Assembly (NCBI RefSeq): GCF_001522545.3
Contig: NC_031771.1
Span: 30,322,884 to 30,386,883 of the forward strand
DNA: 64,000 nt
Source of the DNA: Parus major
Taxonomy: Eukaryota; Chordata; Aves; Passeriformes; Paridae
Direction of reading: 5' to 3'
Position 1 is the first letter of the stretch, and each line of letters opens with the position of its first letter. This document shows positions 12,501 through 23,300 of this stretch, piece by piece. The position numbers were made by a program, and so were the translations under genes. Below the pieces are notes generated by a model that saw only the letters and a program-made list of their open reading frames with translations, was not told where the DNA came from and did not search any database.

Positions 12501-15500
12501 CCCATTGTACAATCTGACTTCTCAGGTTTCAAGCATGCATCTCTTTGGGTTTCTTCCCTTCCCTATCATTTTCTCCTCCCTGTTTTGCTTCCTCAGGACT
12601 GTTACTTCTAAGCAGCTTTCTCTCCCAGAGCTCCTGGGCAGCAGGCAGTGTCAGTTCGGCTGCTCACACCCTCATCTCCCACAGCCCGAATGACTCACAT
12701 TTGTGATTTCAGAGTAATCCTCTTTTGGCCCAGCCATTAAATGTTACAGAGGCTTTAGCCAATAAAGTCTCAGTCCTCCTGGCATAAAAACAGGTGTTTC
12801 CGAGGTCTACTATTTTCCACAAGCAAATTAATCTGCTGAGGAAGGGAAGAAACTCATTCCTTGGACAAGAATCAATCTATTTTATTTCAAGGCCCCTATA
12901 CTGAAGCATCAGTATCTGTGAGTTTGCAAAAGCATTTGACAGTTATCTTCTGCCTGCCAGCTCAGCTCTCTAACCTTGCTGAAACCTTCAAAAATTTCTA
13001 CTCAAAAGACTGGCAGATATCACACAGGGAGTTTAAAGCCCAGCAAAAGGTGTAAGTAACAATGACCATTGTCATATATCAAGAAGAGCTGACTTTAAAT
13101 AGATGATTTGAGTAAAAGAAGGGTATTCATAATTTATCACATCACATTCTTCAACTATCTATTTCAGAACTTTTAGCAAGGAAAACTCCTTTCTAGCTGT
13201 TTTAGCAATTTAAGTTTTCTACATGTTTAAATCACCTGCCTAGGGAAAACGCTGTTATCTCCAAATTGTTTTCACTTTGTCGTAGTTGTTGAAACTGGTT
13301 CCTTCTGTTTGAGAAACCTTTGTCTATGCCACCATGGACAGAGAGACATCTGCTGTCAAATATACTTTTATGCTATTGGTGCATTCACTTTTTCTGAACT
13401 TTATTTTAGGAAAATAATACTGAAAATAGTTTCCTTGCTCCACAAATTTAATTCCTTACTCTGACAGACATCTCACGATCTTCATGGAACCTTCTTCAGA
13501 AATTTCTCAGACTTTATTTAAGAGAGTCAGATATGACTTGATATCAAATTCCTTCAACTGGGAGGCTATTCTATTTATTAGAAACACTACTCTTATTTCT
13601 AGAATAAATTTATACACAGCCAACATGGTTATTTGCTCTGCTATCAGCATTGTCTTATTCCAGGTAATATTTTCCTTGTGATTATTCCCACACATTTACA
13701 GAGTACTTACTCTATAAAATTCAACTTGCCAAGGAAGTCAAGCTTCCAAATAATGACATGATACAAGTCAATAAGGGTTGACTTGTATCATGTACAAAAG
13801 TACATTTTGTTTCTTAAAAACAAAATTTATCTTATTTGGAGTCTAGCTACAAAAAAAGCTATATAAGTGCAGCTGAGGCAAAGGGGCCTTTGATCTGTCA
13901 CATTTCCTTATAGTACCACTCTCCTTGGTAAACTCCTAATACCTTTTTCTAATATTATTTTGCCATTATGCACAGAAATATCCCTTCCTACAAAAGAAGT
14001 TTAAGAACTTGATTAACACTGACGTCAAAATCATAATCCTGCAGTTCCTTGGATTAGTTTTTGCCCCTTTAATAAAAAACAAACACACACTTCCCTGTTA
14101 ATGCCTAATTAGCTAGACACCTCACTTCACAGCCAATCTTCATTCAAGTTTCACGTTAATTTCCATACTTCTATTCCTTTTCCTGTAGGCAACTGGAATC
14201 ACTTGGTGTAAAACATGGCACTCAGTGATGTTTTTAGACAAACCTAGGCTTTTAGCGTTGCCCATTCCCACTCTTGGAACTGATCAGAGACCATCTTGGT
14301 CTCTGATGACCTCTATGCTCCTGTCCCCAATATCCTTTGCAGTGCCTAACTCAGCTTGACAGTTTTTCTGTGCAGGATCCTGTCTTCAGTCCTAAGGCAC
14401 TGAAAAATCCAGTTGCAATGATGAACACAATCATTCTTTCATGAATTCAAGTGTATCTTAATGGCAGCTTTTCAGAACACACATATGTTTAATCGTGGTT
14501 TAAAAAGAAGTAATTATAGTGGTTACAGTCTTTAGAAGTCGTCTACGTTCTGAAAGGCATATACAGAAACACTGGTGGCAATTCTGGGAGAAAAAATTAG
14601 TTCTATTCCATTAGGTACAACATCACCACAGGCAATCAAAAGCACTCCCTCAGTTTTTGTTTTGTACCAATTACCATTACCTGGATTCCTCGCAGACACC
14701 ATTACCTGGTACCTCACAGATGTTTAAGTACTGTTGTAACCTGTGCTGTAGCTTATTGCTGCTGACTAGTCCTCTAGCAGAATATACCCTTTCAAGTTTT
14801 ACAACAAAAACTTAACTTGACTAGATTTAACAGGTCATACATTATATTTAGTATTCCACAGGCATAAAGCCAAACAACGAGGCAAGAAGCATGTGCTTTA
14901 TAACAATTACATATTTTCCATTCCTATGCATTATTTAACAAAGAATTTTCATCACAATTTTACTCTTCAAAATTTCCATAGCAAATGAAAATGGTTATAC
15001 ATGGTTAAGACTATATGATAAAGGCTCATTTGCACCCCAACAAGAGAGCACAGAGAGGCAGTGGCAAGTGGAAAAGCACAAATTATACCTTGCCCATCCT
15101 CTTCCAGGCCCACCACAAGAGCAATCAACCCATTAACAGGTTCTCTCGACAAGGCCAGAGGATCAGGGCTGCAGAATGACACAAATTAGGGGACAGAAAA
15201 GTACGGAAATAGGGCGAGACACAAATTTAGGGTTGGAGGAGCCATCCAGACTCTTCTCAGGGCAGTCCCAAGGAGGACCTCAGTCACACTGCTCAGCTTT
15301 GAAACCCATCACAAGTGCTCACAGGTACAGGACATACTATGGGATGTAAGGCAGGGGCATCTGGGGATCACACAGGACTTGCTATGAGATGTTCATAGGG
15401 GAAACCAAAGGCAGGTATGGATTTACAGGATTTGGGAAAGAACAAGCATGAGGTAACAGAGGAGTAAGTGGAAAAAAAAAGGGTGCACATATTTTGGTGG

Positions 15501-17281
15501 CTGGTTTACTTGCCTGGTTGTGCACTGCCCTGATCAGCTTAGTCTCTCCTATATGCTTAGTAAACCCTTCCCAGCTCTTTTCTGGGTGAGCAGCTGTGCT
15601 CATTCTGCACATGTGCACAGAGGTCTGAGTGCAGCAACTTCTGATTGCCAACCACCAGAGAGACTGGGGCAAGTGATTGGAAGTGTCACCCTGAGCTGGG
15701 CCATGGGAACACCTGTCTGCAGTGCAGCATGTGGAGCGGGTGTGGGAGCACATTCACAGTGTGAGTGCACTGGCAGGGTGTGTTCTGCCTGGCTGCTGGC
15801 TGGAACTGGGGCATGGACCTGTGCCAGTCACCCCTCTCTGGCTGCAGAACTGGCCTGGTATTTTCCCCTAGCACAAGGGAAGAAATGGGTTTTGAGAATT
15901 TAAACAGCACAAGTTTAAAACAAGCTTTTATTTTCCCGTTCCACACAGTGATCATCATTCTTCATTCCACATCTCGATTCATTTCCTTTTTCCACTGTTT
16001 TTCCATTCTGGTCATTTCACCCACTTCTATCAATCTTCTCTTACCATAAATATTTTTTCTCCTCCTTTTCACTTCTACACTATACACAGTTTGTTTTCCT
16101 TTAGCTTGCTTAGACCTTTGTCCATTTCCAAAAACCTTACCTCTGTCTTCCCCTCCACAAAAATTTTTTTATCCTTCCCTCTTTAAATTCCTCATCCACC
16201 CTTTCAGTAGGGATAAAAACTGTCCCTTACACATTCTGTCACTTCTCTTCAGCATTCTTTCCACTTGCCAAAGTTCTTCCCAGGTAACACTGCCTTCCAT
16301 TCTCTTTCAAAGCAAAACACGTGCACAGGACATTGGAATTCCTCTTTTTCATAGTTAAATAAAACACAGCTATTTTCAAGCACTTATAGACTGAACAGGG
16401 TTTGCATTGGGATTTTTTCACAGGAGGACAGAATAGAATCAGCAGACAATTACTACAAATGCTGCTCAAAAGGCACAAACAAAAATGGACAAAAAAGCTA
16501 CTCACAAAGTGCGAGGAACTGTTCATGTAACAAACTTACCAAGAAAAAACTCCCTTTATCCTGTCTCCTGCTCCCCTCTGTGAGGTTGCAGAAGAACAGG
16601 ATTTGATAGAATTTAATTTCTCAGGCTTTGTTCTACCTTAAGTTGCCCACATTACCAAATTCAGCATATCCCCATAAAATGGCAGAGGTGAATTCAGTTA
16701 TTCAGTCTACCAAGAGTTTATCAAAGAGCTTCTATTTTTTTGAAACACTTTGCATCCAGTCTGGACAGTCAGTGCCTTCCTCCCAGCTCCATAGAATACT
16801 GCATCCCCCTGGCTGTGAAGACCGGCATTTGAGAGGCACGTGGAGGTGGAATTAATTTGGCCTTTTAGTAGGTACGTCATCTTCCAGCCAACACCTCATA
16901 TCTTCTATTAGGATTTCCACTAACCTAAGGAACTGATGTTACTGTTTGATTTTTAAGGAGGTACTATATAAACAAGGAAATTTCACAGTAAATATTTTCA
17001 ATCCTCTAGAGTTATGCTTATCAGCTTTATGGAAAAGAATCTGTCTCCACAAAAACTGATACCCATCAGCTGGCTCTTTAATGGCTATTAACCCAAATAA
17101 AGAGCTAGCACAGACAGGGACAATTGGATACTGTCATTACATAAGTAAGTTTTCTACAAGACACTGAAATTATTAGTACTCACCAGAGAAACGACTCAGT
17201 GGCATTAACTGACCTGCGCTTGGCTGAACTTGGCAGGCAGACCTTAAATAGATCACACCACTTTGAGGAGGTAGTGGACAT
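511..17281 (-). CDS. Tentative multi-exon protein-coding gene, product not recognised
   Basis: This is an inferred model built by reading the minus strand for acceptor, open frame and donor combinations whose codon phases join. The order is 17281-17184 (start ATG), 15168-15089, 14583-14547, 13304-13236, 12255-12177, 10021-9974, 8479-8413, 7378-7230, 6968-6891, an unresolved gap, then 746-653 and 563-511 (stop TAA 513-511). Upstream lies a CpG-island first exon ending at 23865, probably untranslated; downstream lies an AATAAA signal. The longest exon encodes a basic cluster (RKSRRVKRK) suggesting a nuclear protein; no catalytic motif or known domain was recognised. Sites at 14547, 6968 and 746 are weak. 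Short AT-rich exons can be open by chance, so single members may be wrong and others missing. A conserved bird or reptile orthologue or an RNA read across the junctions would settle it. Confidence 0.38.
653..746 (-). CDS. Candidate penultimate coding exon (94 nt)
   Basis: The donor ACAG|GTAAAT (GT 652-651) is good; the acceptor TTAG at 748-747 is weak because its pyrimidine tract is 20 bases upstream. The frame is open for 31 codons, LGFVKYFVQKSKSNNSC then INNNNEKRTHFIDT, plus one base. That base joins the last exon in phase across an unusually short 89-nt intron. The asparagine run and charged tail look like a disordered C-terminus. Confidence 0.3.
3061..3403 (+). repeat. Degenerate ERV LTR-like element, plus orientation
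   Basis: It ends with a stretch typical of avian endogenous-retrovirus LTR R/U5 regions: a TTATTGCTGTTGCTG run, then AAGTAAACTGTTCCTATTTC and a CACTTCTCAACTCCAACCCCA tail. A second, inverted copy of its 5' part follows at once. It is noncoding; the 83-codon frame over it is incidental. LTR class is judged from memory of bird repeats and is not certain. Confidence 0.5.
3450..3665 (-). repeat. Second LTR-like copy, minus orientation
   Basis: Read on the minus strand, this stretch aligns with 3061-3250. Both have a shared block (cagtgggNgggggcatggcca), then matched AT and purine blocks, then a CAGGNTTTGGTGANCAT block. The copies differ at many positions, so both are old. The arms leave a loop of about 200 bases. 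Confidence 0.6.
6891..6968 (-). CDS. Possible coding exon (78 nt)
   Basis: A strong donor CCTG|GTAAGA (GT 6890-6889) closes a 26-codon frame, KRPRNSNSEELLAGAP then CPFCHVQVIL, phase 0 at both ends and so compatible with the 7.3 kb exon. The acceptor (CTGGCAATTGAG) is poor. CPFCH has the spacing of half a zinc knuckle, but no second pair of ligands is visible in the exon. A cryptic acceptor (CTTTTTGTCACGTACAG) lies inside it. Confidence 0.2.
7230..7378 (-). CDS. Candidate coding exon with basic, NLS-like cluster (149 nt)
   Basis: This is the longest exon candidate. The minus-strand acceptor GTTAACCTTTTCTAG (AG 7380-7379) and the strong donor CAGGG|GTAAGA (GT 7229-7228) flank 149 bases with one open frame and stops early in the other two. 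After two bases it encodes 49 residues, including MSEVEMVSLTTRKSRRVKRK followed by ACDNEEQLFKNVVRRTPLSG. RKSRRVKRK resembles a nuclear localisation signal. RRTP could be a phosphorylation site of the S/T-P type. It leaves phase 0. Codon content and splice sites together make this a good candidate, but no family is recognised. Confidence 0.42.
8413..8479 (-). CDS. Candidate coding exon (67 nt)
   Basis: The minus-strand acceptor ATTTTCTCTGGCTTTCAG is strong and the donor CCAG|GTACTG acceptable. Only one of three frames is open: STFKLRLCVCPVTNV then LRIAELP, 22 codons plus one base. That base completes a GAG codon with the start of the 7.3 kb exon, about 1 kb downstream. The CVCP motif has two cysteines, but no zinc-binding family was recognised. 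Confidence 0.38.
9974..10021 (-). CDS. Possible coding exon (48 nt)
   Basis: A CTCAG acceptor preceded by C/A-rich rather than T-rich sequence opens a phase-0 frame of 16 codons, KNLTNHEAFKEKRSME. It ends at the donor GGAG|GTATGG. Codon phase is compatible with both neighbours in the model. The other overlapping frame is also open for longer, and purine-rich DNA favours chance openness, so support is weak. Confidence 0.2.
10317..10329 (+). repeat. G homopolymer (13)
   Basis: Thirteen consecutive G residues in an AT-rich context, followed by AAAGATG. Long G-runs are rare in vertebrate DNA and are prone to sequencing length errors. Confidence 0.9.
12177..12255 (-). CDS. Candidate coding exon (79 nt)
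   Basis: The acceptor is GAGTTCTTGACCACAG and the donor GTAT|GTGAGTA is strong. With one base joined to the AG of the previous exon, the frame reads VITPRHCYLLWLLQQ then TPVTLQVSLVY and ends in phase 0. A second frame is also open through this stretch and continues past the donor, so the frame choice rests on phase. It keeps three CpGs in an AT-rich setting. Confidence 0.33.
13236..13304 (-). CDS. Candidate coding exon (69 nt)
   Basis: The minus-strand acceptor TTTCTCAAACAG and donor GGCAG|GTGATT bracket 69 bases with a single open frame. It reads RNQFQQLRQSENNLE then ITAFSLG, polar and glutamine-rich with an amphipathic look. It starts with one base and ends with two, matching the exons on either side in the model. 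Confidence 0.35.
14547..14583 (-). CDS. Candidate small coding exon (37 nt)
   Basis: The acceptor AACTAATTTTTTCTCCCAG is strong, but the donor AGAAC|GTAGAC is weak. Entered with one base from the 15.1 kb exon, it reads E-LPPVFLYMPFR and leaves phase 2, which the 13.3 kb exon needs. An alternative is the second acceptor 34 bases downstream (TATATGCCTTTCAG). Phase agreement is the main support. Confidence 0.25.
15089..15168 (-). CDS. Candidate coding exon (80 nt)
   Basis: It has an excellent minus-strand acceptor (TTTGTGTCATTCTGCAG, AG at 15170-15169) and a good donor GCAAG|GTATAA (GT 15088-15087). Only one frame is open: PDPLALSREPVNG followed by LIALVVGLEEDGQ, 26 complete codons with one base before and one after. 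The hydrophobic LIALVVGL run followed by acidic EED looks like a buried strand and turn. Phase agrees with the preceding exon. Among the candidates this one has the best combined splice and coding signal. Confidence 0.42.
17184..17281 (-). CDS. Candidate first coding exon
   Basis: The minus strand opens with ATG at 17281-17279 in the context AAAAGATGTCC. An in-frame TAA lies three codons upstream, and the frame stays open for 32 codons to the donor CTCTG|GTGAGTA (GT at 17183-17182). The peptide begins MSTTSSKWCDLF and includes the basic stretch AKRRS. It has two CpGs in coding positions. The exon ends in phase 2 (TG), which joins the 15.1 kb exon as a cysteine codon. A plausible acceptor for the exon lies after a T-rich tract near 17327. 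No family recognised. Confidence 0.38.
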
Positions 17282-17849
17282 CTTTTGAAGTTAGCACTCA
17301 GAAGCTATGCTTTAGGTTTCTCTTCAAAAAAGCAGCACAGACCCTCTGAGCTTAAAGCAGCAATGAGGTAAAGCAGCACATTTTTCACCCCAGGCCAGGA
17401 GGGCAACTGGCCTGCATTCACAGATTACACAGCAAGGACTGATGCCAGTTTCACATACCAGAAATGGTGAAGTACAAGGTCTTCCCTTGGGAACCATAAT
17501 CATCCCTTTCTTATGATGACCCAAGACCAAGGAAGCAAGATTAGATTTCACCTGTTACACACTTCTTTGTGCTAGCATGCAGGACTTGCACTCTTCAGCC
17601 TACCTCTGAGCAAGAGTTTTTCCTTATTTCCCTACTCCACTTGATGGCTGCCTCTGTACTGAGCCAACCCCAAAACTCAGACATCTGTAGTTCACCCCAC
17701 GACCTTCTGCTACAGAAAAGGGTACCAACTCATGGTTTCCAGCAATACACCAGGATTAATGCTGCATTCCATGTTATTCTCCCAGTCTCCTTTCATCATA
17801 CTTATTAAGTCCTACAATGCCTTACACCAAACAAAACTTGGACCACATA

Positions 17850-18150
17850 TAATCATAGAGTATCCTGAGTAGGAAGGGACCCCATAGGGATCATCAAGCC
17901 CAACTTCTGTCTCTCCACAGGACACCCCAAGAATCACACTATGTGCCTAAGAGCACAGGTAGGCTTGGTGCTGTGACTGCTTCCCTGGGAAGCCTGTTAC
18001 AGTGTCCAACCACCATCTGGGTGAAAAAATCTTCTCCTAATATTCAACCCAAACTTCCCCTGACATTCCTTCAGGTCCTGTCACTGGTCACCAAAGAGAA
18101 GAGATCAAGGCCTGACCCTCCCTCTGCTTCCTATAATGAGGAGGTTTTGG
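17850..18150 (-). mobile_element. CR1 retrotransposon 3' fragment
   Basis: On the plus strand it begins AATCATAGAGTATCCTGAGT AGGAAGGGAC, the reverse complement of a CR1 3' end. It continues through GGATCATCAAGCCCAACTTC and the TTCCCTGGGAAGCCTGTTAC block to a CTTCC...GAGGAG stretch. These blocks match the conserved end of CR1 ORF2 and its 3' UTR. Many differences point to an old copy. Confidence 0.85.
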
Positions 18151-19470
18151 AAAGCACATTAACACATGCACACCCCTGTCCTGGCATAAAGTAGCTCCAA
18201 AAGTTCACTTCCCCACTGGCTAGGAATTTTAAGATAGTCCCTATTTTATTACTACTTTATCTCATGCCAAAATTTTGTCCCTTAGGTTAGGTATGTATTT
18301 AACTTGGCTCATGTTGCATCAGTTTCACTTCTGAAGCAATGTATTAATAATTGGCTTCTGCTTAGAAATTTTTCCCTGTGCTAAACAAGTCCCTTTGTTC
18401 CTTAACATCATTAGTACTCTTTTTTTCCTTCTGGAAAAGACTTCAGAGAAGACCTTGGGGAAGGGAGCGAGAAACCCATCTTCTATGAGACCTGCAGTCA
18501 TCAAGCAATCACAACAAACTCCACTCCATGGAGGCCAAGGAAGCTACTCCCATCACAGCAAAGATGGCCTGGATTTCCCTCACTGTGCCTTTGTTTAGCA
18601 TTTCTTCTTTGCTTTAGAGAGCTAACAGGCAGAAACTGGAAAACTGGGATTAGTAAACTACTGACCTCAAAAACACTTTCACTCAATGACCCAGCATAAC
18701 CAAAACAACTCTGACATGCACAGAAGCTGCCCCCTGCATTCCCTCACTGGCAGACCTAACCATACAATGCCACAATAACTACATTTCCATAAGTTCCTGC
18801 AGAAGCATGGTGGCATTTCTCTTCTGCAGCATGTCCATCCCCACCCCCCACAGCTGTGTAACACAGTGTTAAGCATAAAATATAACACAATACCAGGGAG
18901 CAATTAATTGTAATACTTCTAAACATGTAAAAAAAAAAAAAATAGAGAAACTGTTTCTATAAGAAAAATAGAAAGCCTTACAGAAAAACAGAGAGTGACC
19001 ACTAACTTGTTTGAAGAACTTAATTTTGCAATTAAGATAAACAGGCAAGGACGAATATTATTCAATTTTGAAACAAGCCTCTGGTTTTCAGGCTATGAAA
19101 CTCACCTGCTGGACACATTAGAAGTAATTAAACTTCTCAGTGTTCTAAAGTAGTTTTTAAAGTACATTGCCGATTATTTTAATACAGTCAAACTGTACAT
19201 AACATTTTTGCAGAAACCACATTTGATATTTTGTCTACCTGAAAGTCAACTTGGAGGTAGAAACAGATCAAATCTGGATTGCTGTTGGGCAACTGTAGAA
19301 ACATTCCCAATACATCACACCCTTCTTGATCTTCCAGACTTAAGTTACATTTTTTATCCTACTGAAATCTGAGGGTTTGGACTACCATTCTTTGTCTACA
19401 AAGCACAACCATGCTGCTATCAATGAAACAAAGTCAACTTATCACACAGTTTTCCTTTGCAAAAATGGAC

Positions 19471-19632
19471 TCAGCTGTGACCACGATGAAGTTCTACTTC
19501 AGCCCAAGCCAGTGCAGGGTAGCAGCTGACAAGCTGAGGATTCCCACTGTGCTGTACTTCCACCACTGTCCCAACACAGGCATGCTCACGTGCCAGAGGA
19601 ACAGGTACAGATGGGTCAATTCTACAAGTCAT
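19471..19632 (-). CDS. Candidate 53-codon ORF or exon inside putative intron 1
   Basis: ATG at 19632-19630 opens 53 codons to TGA at 19473-19471, beginning MTCRIDPSVPVPLAREHAC. It sits three bases inside an exon-like start: the acceptor tract TTAACTTTGTTTGTCC...TTCACAAG is excellent and has a branch-like TTAAC. A GTGAGC donor lies 44 bases into the ORF. The stretch is richer in GC and CpG than its surroundings. It could be an alternative first coding exon, a 5' UTR exon carrying an upstream ORF, or chance. It does not join the 17.3 kb exon in frame. Confidence 0.22.
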   Translation of the reverse strand: MTCRIDPSVPVPLAREHACVGTVVEVQHSGNPQLVSCYPALAWAEVELHRGHS

Positions 19633-20663
19633 TCTTGTGAAGAAATATGGTAATGGACAAACAAAGTTAATGGGACAAAATCCAGGCAGGAATATTAGAA
19701 TTCTTCCTAAACACAGGGTACTAGAAATGCTTTCAACACCTTGAAAGCCACGCTCCTCATGGAAAAATGTTCATTTTATAAGATTATAAAAGAGCTATAA
19801 ATACAGTATCATCTTCACTGTAAAATGAGAAACTTTGTTTTTCAACAGTCACCTATTCTGAAATTAACTTTACAGCCCTCCACAGCTCAGCATTGCAAAA
19901 GCCTCTCACAGTAGTCACAAGACTTATCTTGCACACCTGTCCTAAAACAAACAGGACAACACTGTGGCAGTGCCATCACCCAAAGCACCTTCAATGCCTC
20001 TGCATCCCAAAAATCATTCCATAGAAGTAAAGTTATAAACCATATGGAAATACCCAAAGGAGCAATGAAACTACACTGAATAATGCAATATAATCAAACT
20101 CCCTACTACTTCCAAATCATGAAGCTCTAATCTACAAGGTTAAAATTTCAGTGTATGCCTGGTTGCCAATGAATTTGGGGGGAAAAGAAAGGCAGTGAAC
20201 CATCAAAATGGCACAGAAAACAACTTAAAGTTAGCTTACTACTCATTATTGCTTTAACTGTATCATTAAGTCTACTTTTTAAATAGATGTTTATCCCTCT
20301 TTCCTGAAGAATCTGATATAAATTGCTGTATCACACACTTGCCTGGAACAAAATCCCCTTTTCAATTACCAATGAATTGGAAAAATACTACCCAGCAGAA
20401 GAGAGATCCTTTTTGTTGGCCTGTGATCACTCCATTCACTTTAAAGAAATGCACCTCATTAACCCTGATAATTAACAAGGTTATTCTCATCACATTAAAG
20501 GTTTAAGTTCCTCTATTAAGTCATTATTTGAATTTGCACTGCTATTAAGATGATGAGACTATGCTGGATTTAATTTCATATAACAAGATGTCTCTCTTTA
20601 AAGATCTTAATTTTTTTTTCCAAGTCAAAGCATATAATTTCATTGTCTTGTATGCTACACTGA

Positions 20664-20740
20664 ATCATAGAATGCATTAAGTTGGAAGGGACATGGATCC
20701 TCTAGTTCCAATCCCATGCCATGGGCAGGGACACAGTTAG
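20664..20740 (-). mobile_element. Short CR1 3' fragment
   Basis: GAATCATAGAATGCATTAAGT TGGAAGGGAC on plus is the reverse complement of a CR1 terminus. It is followed by a diverged CCTCTAGTTCCAATCCCATG block and is truncated within about 80 bases. Confidence 0.75.
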
Positions 20741-21029
20741 CACATCTTTATCTACTGGATAAAGAAATGTATTACATACATACAGGAAAACACCAAACAA
20801 AAATCAAACATAAAAAACTAGAAGGGGTAAGGCAGCAATGCAAAAGGCAGTGAAAACAGCAAACAGGCACCTTGCAGCAGCATGGCTGAGGCAGCAGCAA
20901 CCAGAGAGAACTGAAAAAGGAAAGAGGACCAAAATTATAAGGAGATGCATATGGTTTGGAAAAAGACTATCAGCAGATGGATCTGCTCCCAGCTGGACCA
21001 TTCCAGTGAGACTCCACAGACTTTAGAGA

Positions 21030-21128
21030 CATTTCCAATTCCTATAATGTCCCTCACCATGGCAGAGGTTTTTAAAGTAGAAGATGCATAAGATCCCTTC
21101 CAACCCAAATCATTCCATGATTCCATAC
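21030..21128 (+). mobile_element. Short CR1 3' fragment
   Basis: The plus strand shows AGATCCCTTCCAACCCAAATC followed by ATTCCATGATTCCAT, the CR1 3' end with its short terminal repeat. About 60 diverged bases precede it. It faces the 20.66 kb fragment. Confidence 0.75.
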
Positions 21129-22179
21129 TTCCATGTAACAATACATGCTTGGGACATTTTGCTCTTACATCATAGGGGCATCTGTCAGGCCAATGAAGTC
21201 TTCTAAACATCTATTAAGTGCTTTAATTTTTGCACATCGGTATTCCTAGTATGTAAACTTGCTTCCCCCACAAGAGAAAAGCCAGTTGTCTGAGTCAGAC
21301 AGTTATTCTGAGAATATTAAAAATTGTGGCAGCCACATATCAACATCCCATATCAACATCCCATATCAATATGCAAACACAGATGATGGTTTATCTCATT
21401 ATCCATGCTGGCATCATACTAGTTCATGTGCTCTGTAGTTAACAAACATATGGAGAATCCCAGTATAGCAAAATTAGTCACACTTACTTAGAGATTTGAC
21501 TATATAGGTTTCAATGGCAGCATATCTGACACCGGGGCAGTCAAGCACCTTGAATGCAAATATCTAGTGATGGCCAATTAATACCAAAGGTTTCTCAAGG
21601 AAATTCTTTTGCACAGAATTCCCTCCCTATGAAATAATAATTACAGTGATATCCTTTAAATGTCAGAAAAGACAAAAGAACATGAGTATCATCACAGTGC
21701 TGACTCGGTCAAATACTGAAAGCAAACAAGTTCATAGAGTTAAAGTCAAGGTCAGCTGTCAGTCTGCAGGAGAGTTTTGAGCGCTGCTGGTTTGTCCCAT
21801 CACTGCACCTTAAAAGACTGTCATTCATTTAGCTGTGCATTTTCCAGAACTTTATTTTTTGTACTTTAAAGCACCCACTGCTAAATCTTGTCACAAGTGC
21901 TTAGCAGTGTGCAACAAACATTAAACTCTTCCCATACAGACTGTCAAGAGTGCTGTGAAATATTCAGAATAAAGACACTAAGTCTTATCAGCATAACAAC
22001 TCCCTCAGGAATTATCAATTTGCAAATCTCTCAAACCCCTAACAGGGTTTAAAATGTTGTTTAAAATATAGCAGGGTACCCATGAATGAGCCATAGATTG
22101 CCCCTTTTTTTGTTTTTTTAAAGTTTAATGCAAGTAACTGTTCTTCAGCAGAATGAAGTAGGAAGTATACACACGACAT

Positions 22180-23300
22180 TAATGGAGGACATAATGGAGG
22201 GTAATATTTAACCACCATGACATCTTTATGTAAGTATGGATGAGACTTTTGGTCAAATTAAACTGCAGCAGAGTTTTTACCATTACAGGAATCACCATCA
22301 TTGCATCTCCAGACAGACCCCTGTACATTGTTTGAGCACTGTGAAATCCACCTGAGTGCTCACAGGTTGTCCACACCTTTGTTAGTTAGCACATTCTCGT
22401 TTCCTCCACAAATCGTGATTTTCCCATTGAAACCAATAACCCTTGAACAACAAACATGTGAGTTTCATTGCCATTAGTTAGTTTACTTCCTCGCTCCAAT
22501 ACAAGACACACATAATGGTCTCACCCCCCACCCCCAACAGAATTAGGGACAGAACCCCAAACAGAAGTGTTTGTTTTTCAACATGGAGTACAAAGAGCTT
22601 AAATTTACTCATTTTCCCCCCCTCTTTTTAAACAAACATTGAAAATAACCAGAATAGCTTTGGCATTGCTTTAATCAGTTTAAACTTAAAGACAGGAACT
22701 CTAATTAAAATCGGGAACTCTAGCTGTAAGAAAGAGCTAATTAGCTCCCAACTTTTTAATGAAGTACTGTGGCAGAGTACATATTAGCTGATCAGTATTA
22801 AAAAGGAAATGCTCTGCAAGATAAACTCATTTTCTCTGGTAGTACATCAGTTTATCTACCTACTTCAATCCATGCACTGTCAGAGGGATTTAAGAAAACA
22901 CATAACAATAACTATCATACACATCTCCCATACACACTAAGACAAATGAACTTTGCAGTATTTCGACCTGACAAATACAAGGTAGCTCGTTACCTTTCTG
23001 CTATGCAAAGAAGACAATTTAAATTGCATTAAACTATAAGATTGTGTTTCCTACTTTCTAATTCGTTCCTGGCCACAACTTGCCAATACAAGAAAGAAGA
23101 CGGGGAAGTGAGAGAGAAGGCATTTGACGCTTGTGCTCTTAAGAAGTCTGGACAAATACACGGGATAGAGGAAAAGTGAGAACTGCCAGATTAGGAGGAA
23201 CCTTGTCCGGACAGTCTCAGCAAGATATGCCGACAGCAGTGGCAACCTGAACAACTTCATTCACATTCCCACAGCTTTTACTCTTTCATTTTGTAAGGAC
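22180..23300. other. AT-rich intronic stretch with homeodomain-type palindrome
   Basis: No exon or repeat recognised. It contains the perfect 14-bp palindrome GAGCTAATTAGCTC at 22734-22747, a repeated GGAACTCTA motif (22697 and 22715) and several TAATTA/TTAAT cores within 150 bases. Such clustering is seen in developmental enhancers but is also expected in AT-rich DNA. Confidence 0.2.

Noticed and set aside
15382..15903. Overlapping frames of over 120 codons on both strands at 15.4-15.9 kb
   Set aside because: The stretch is moderately GC-rich and may be an old unidentified repeat. Both strands are open in parallel and neither peptide looks like a protein family.
16540..16577. 38-nt microexon-like segment with CACAG acceptor and GTAAGT donor on the minus strand
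   Set aside because: The frame needed to join its neighbours contains TAA. It could only be noncoding, and no other support was seen.
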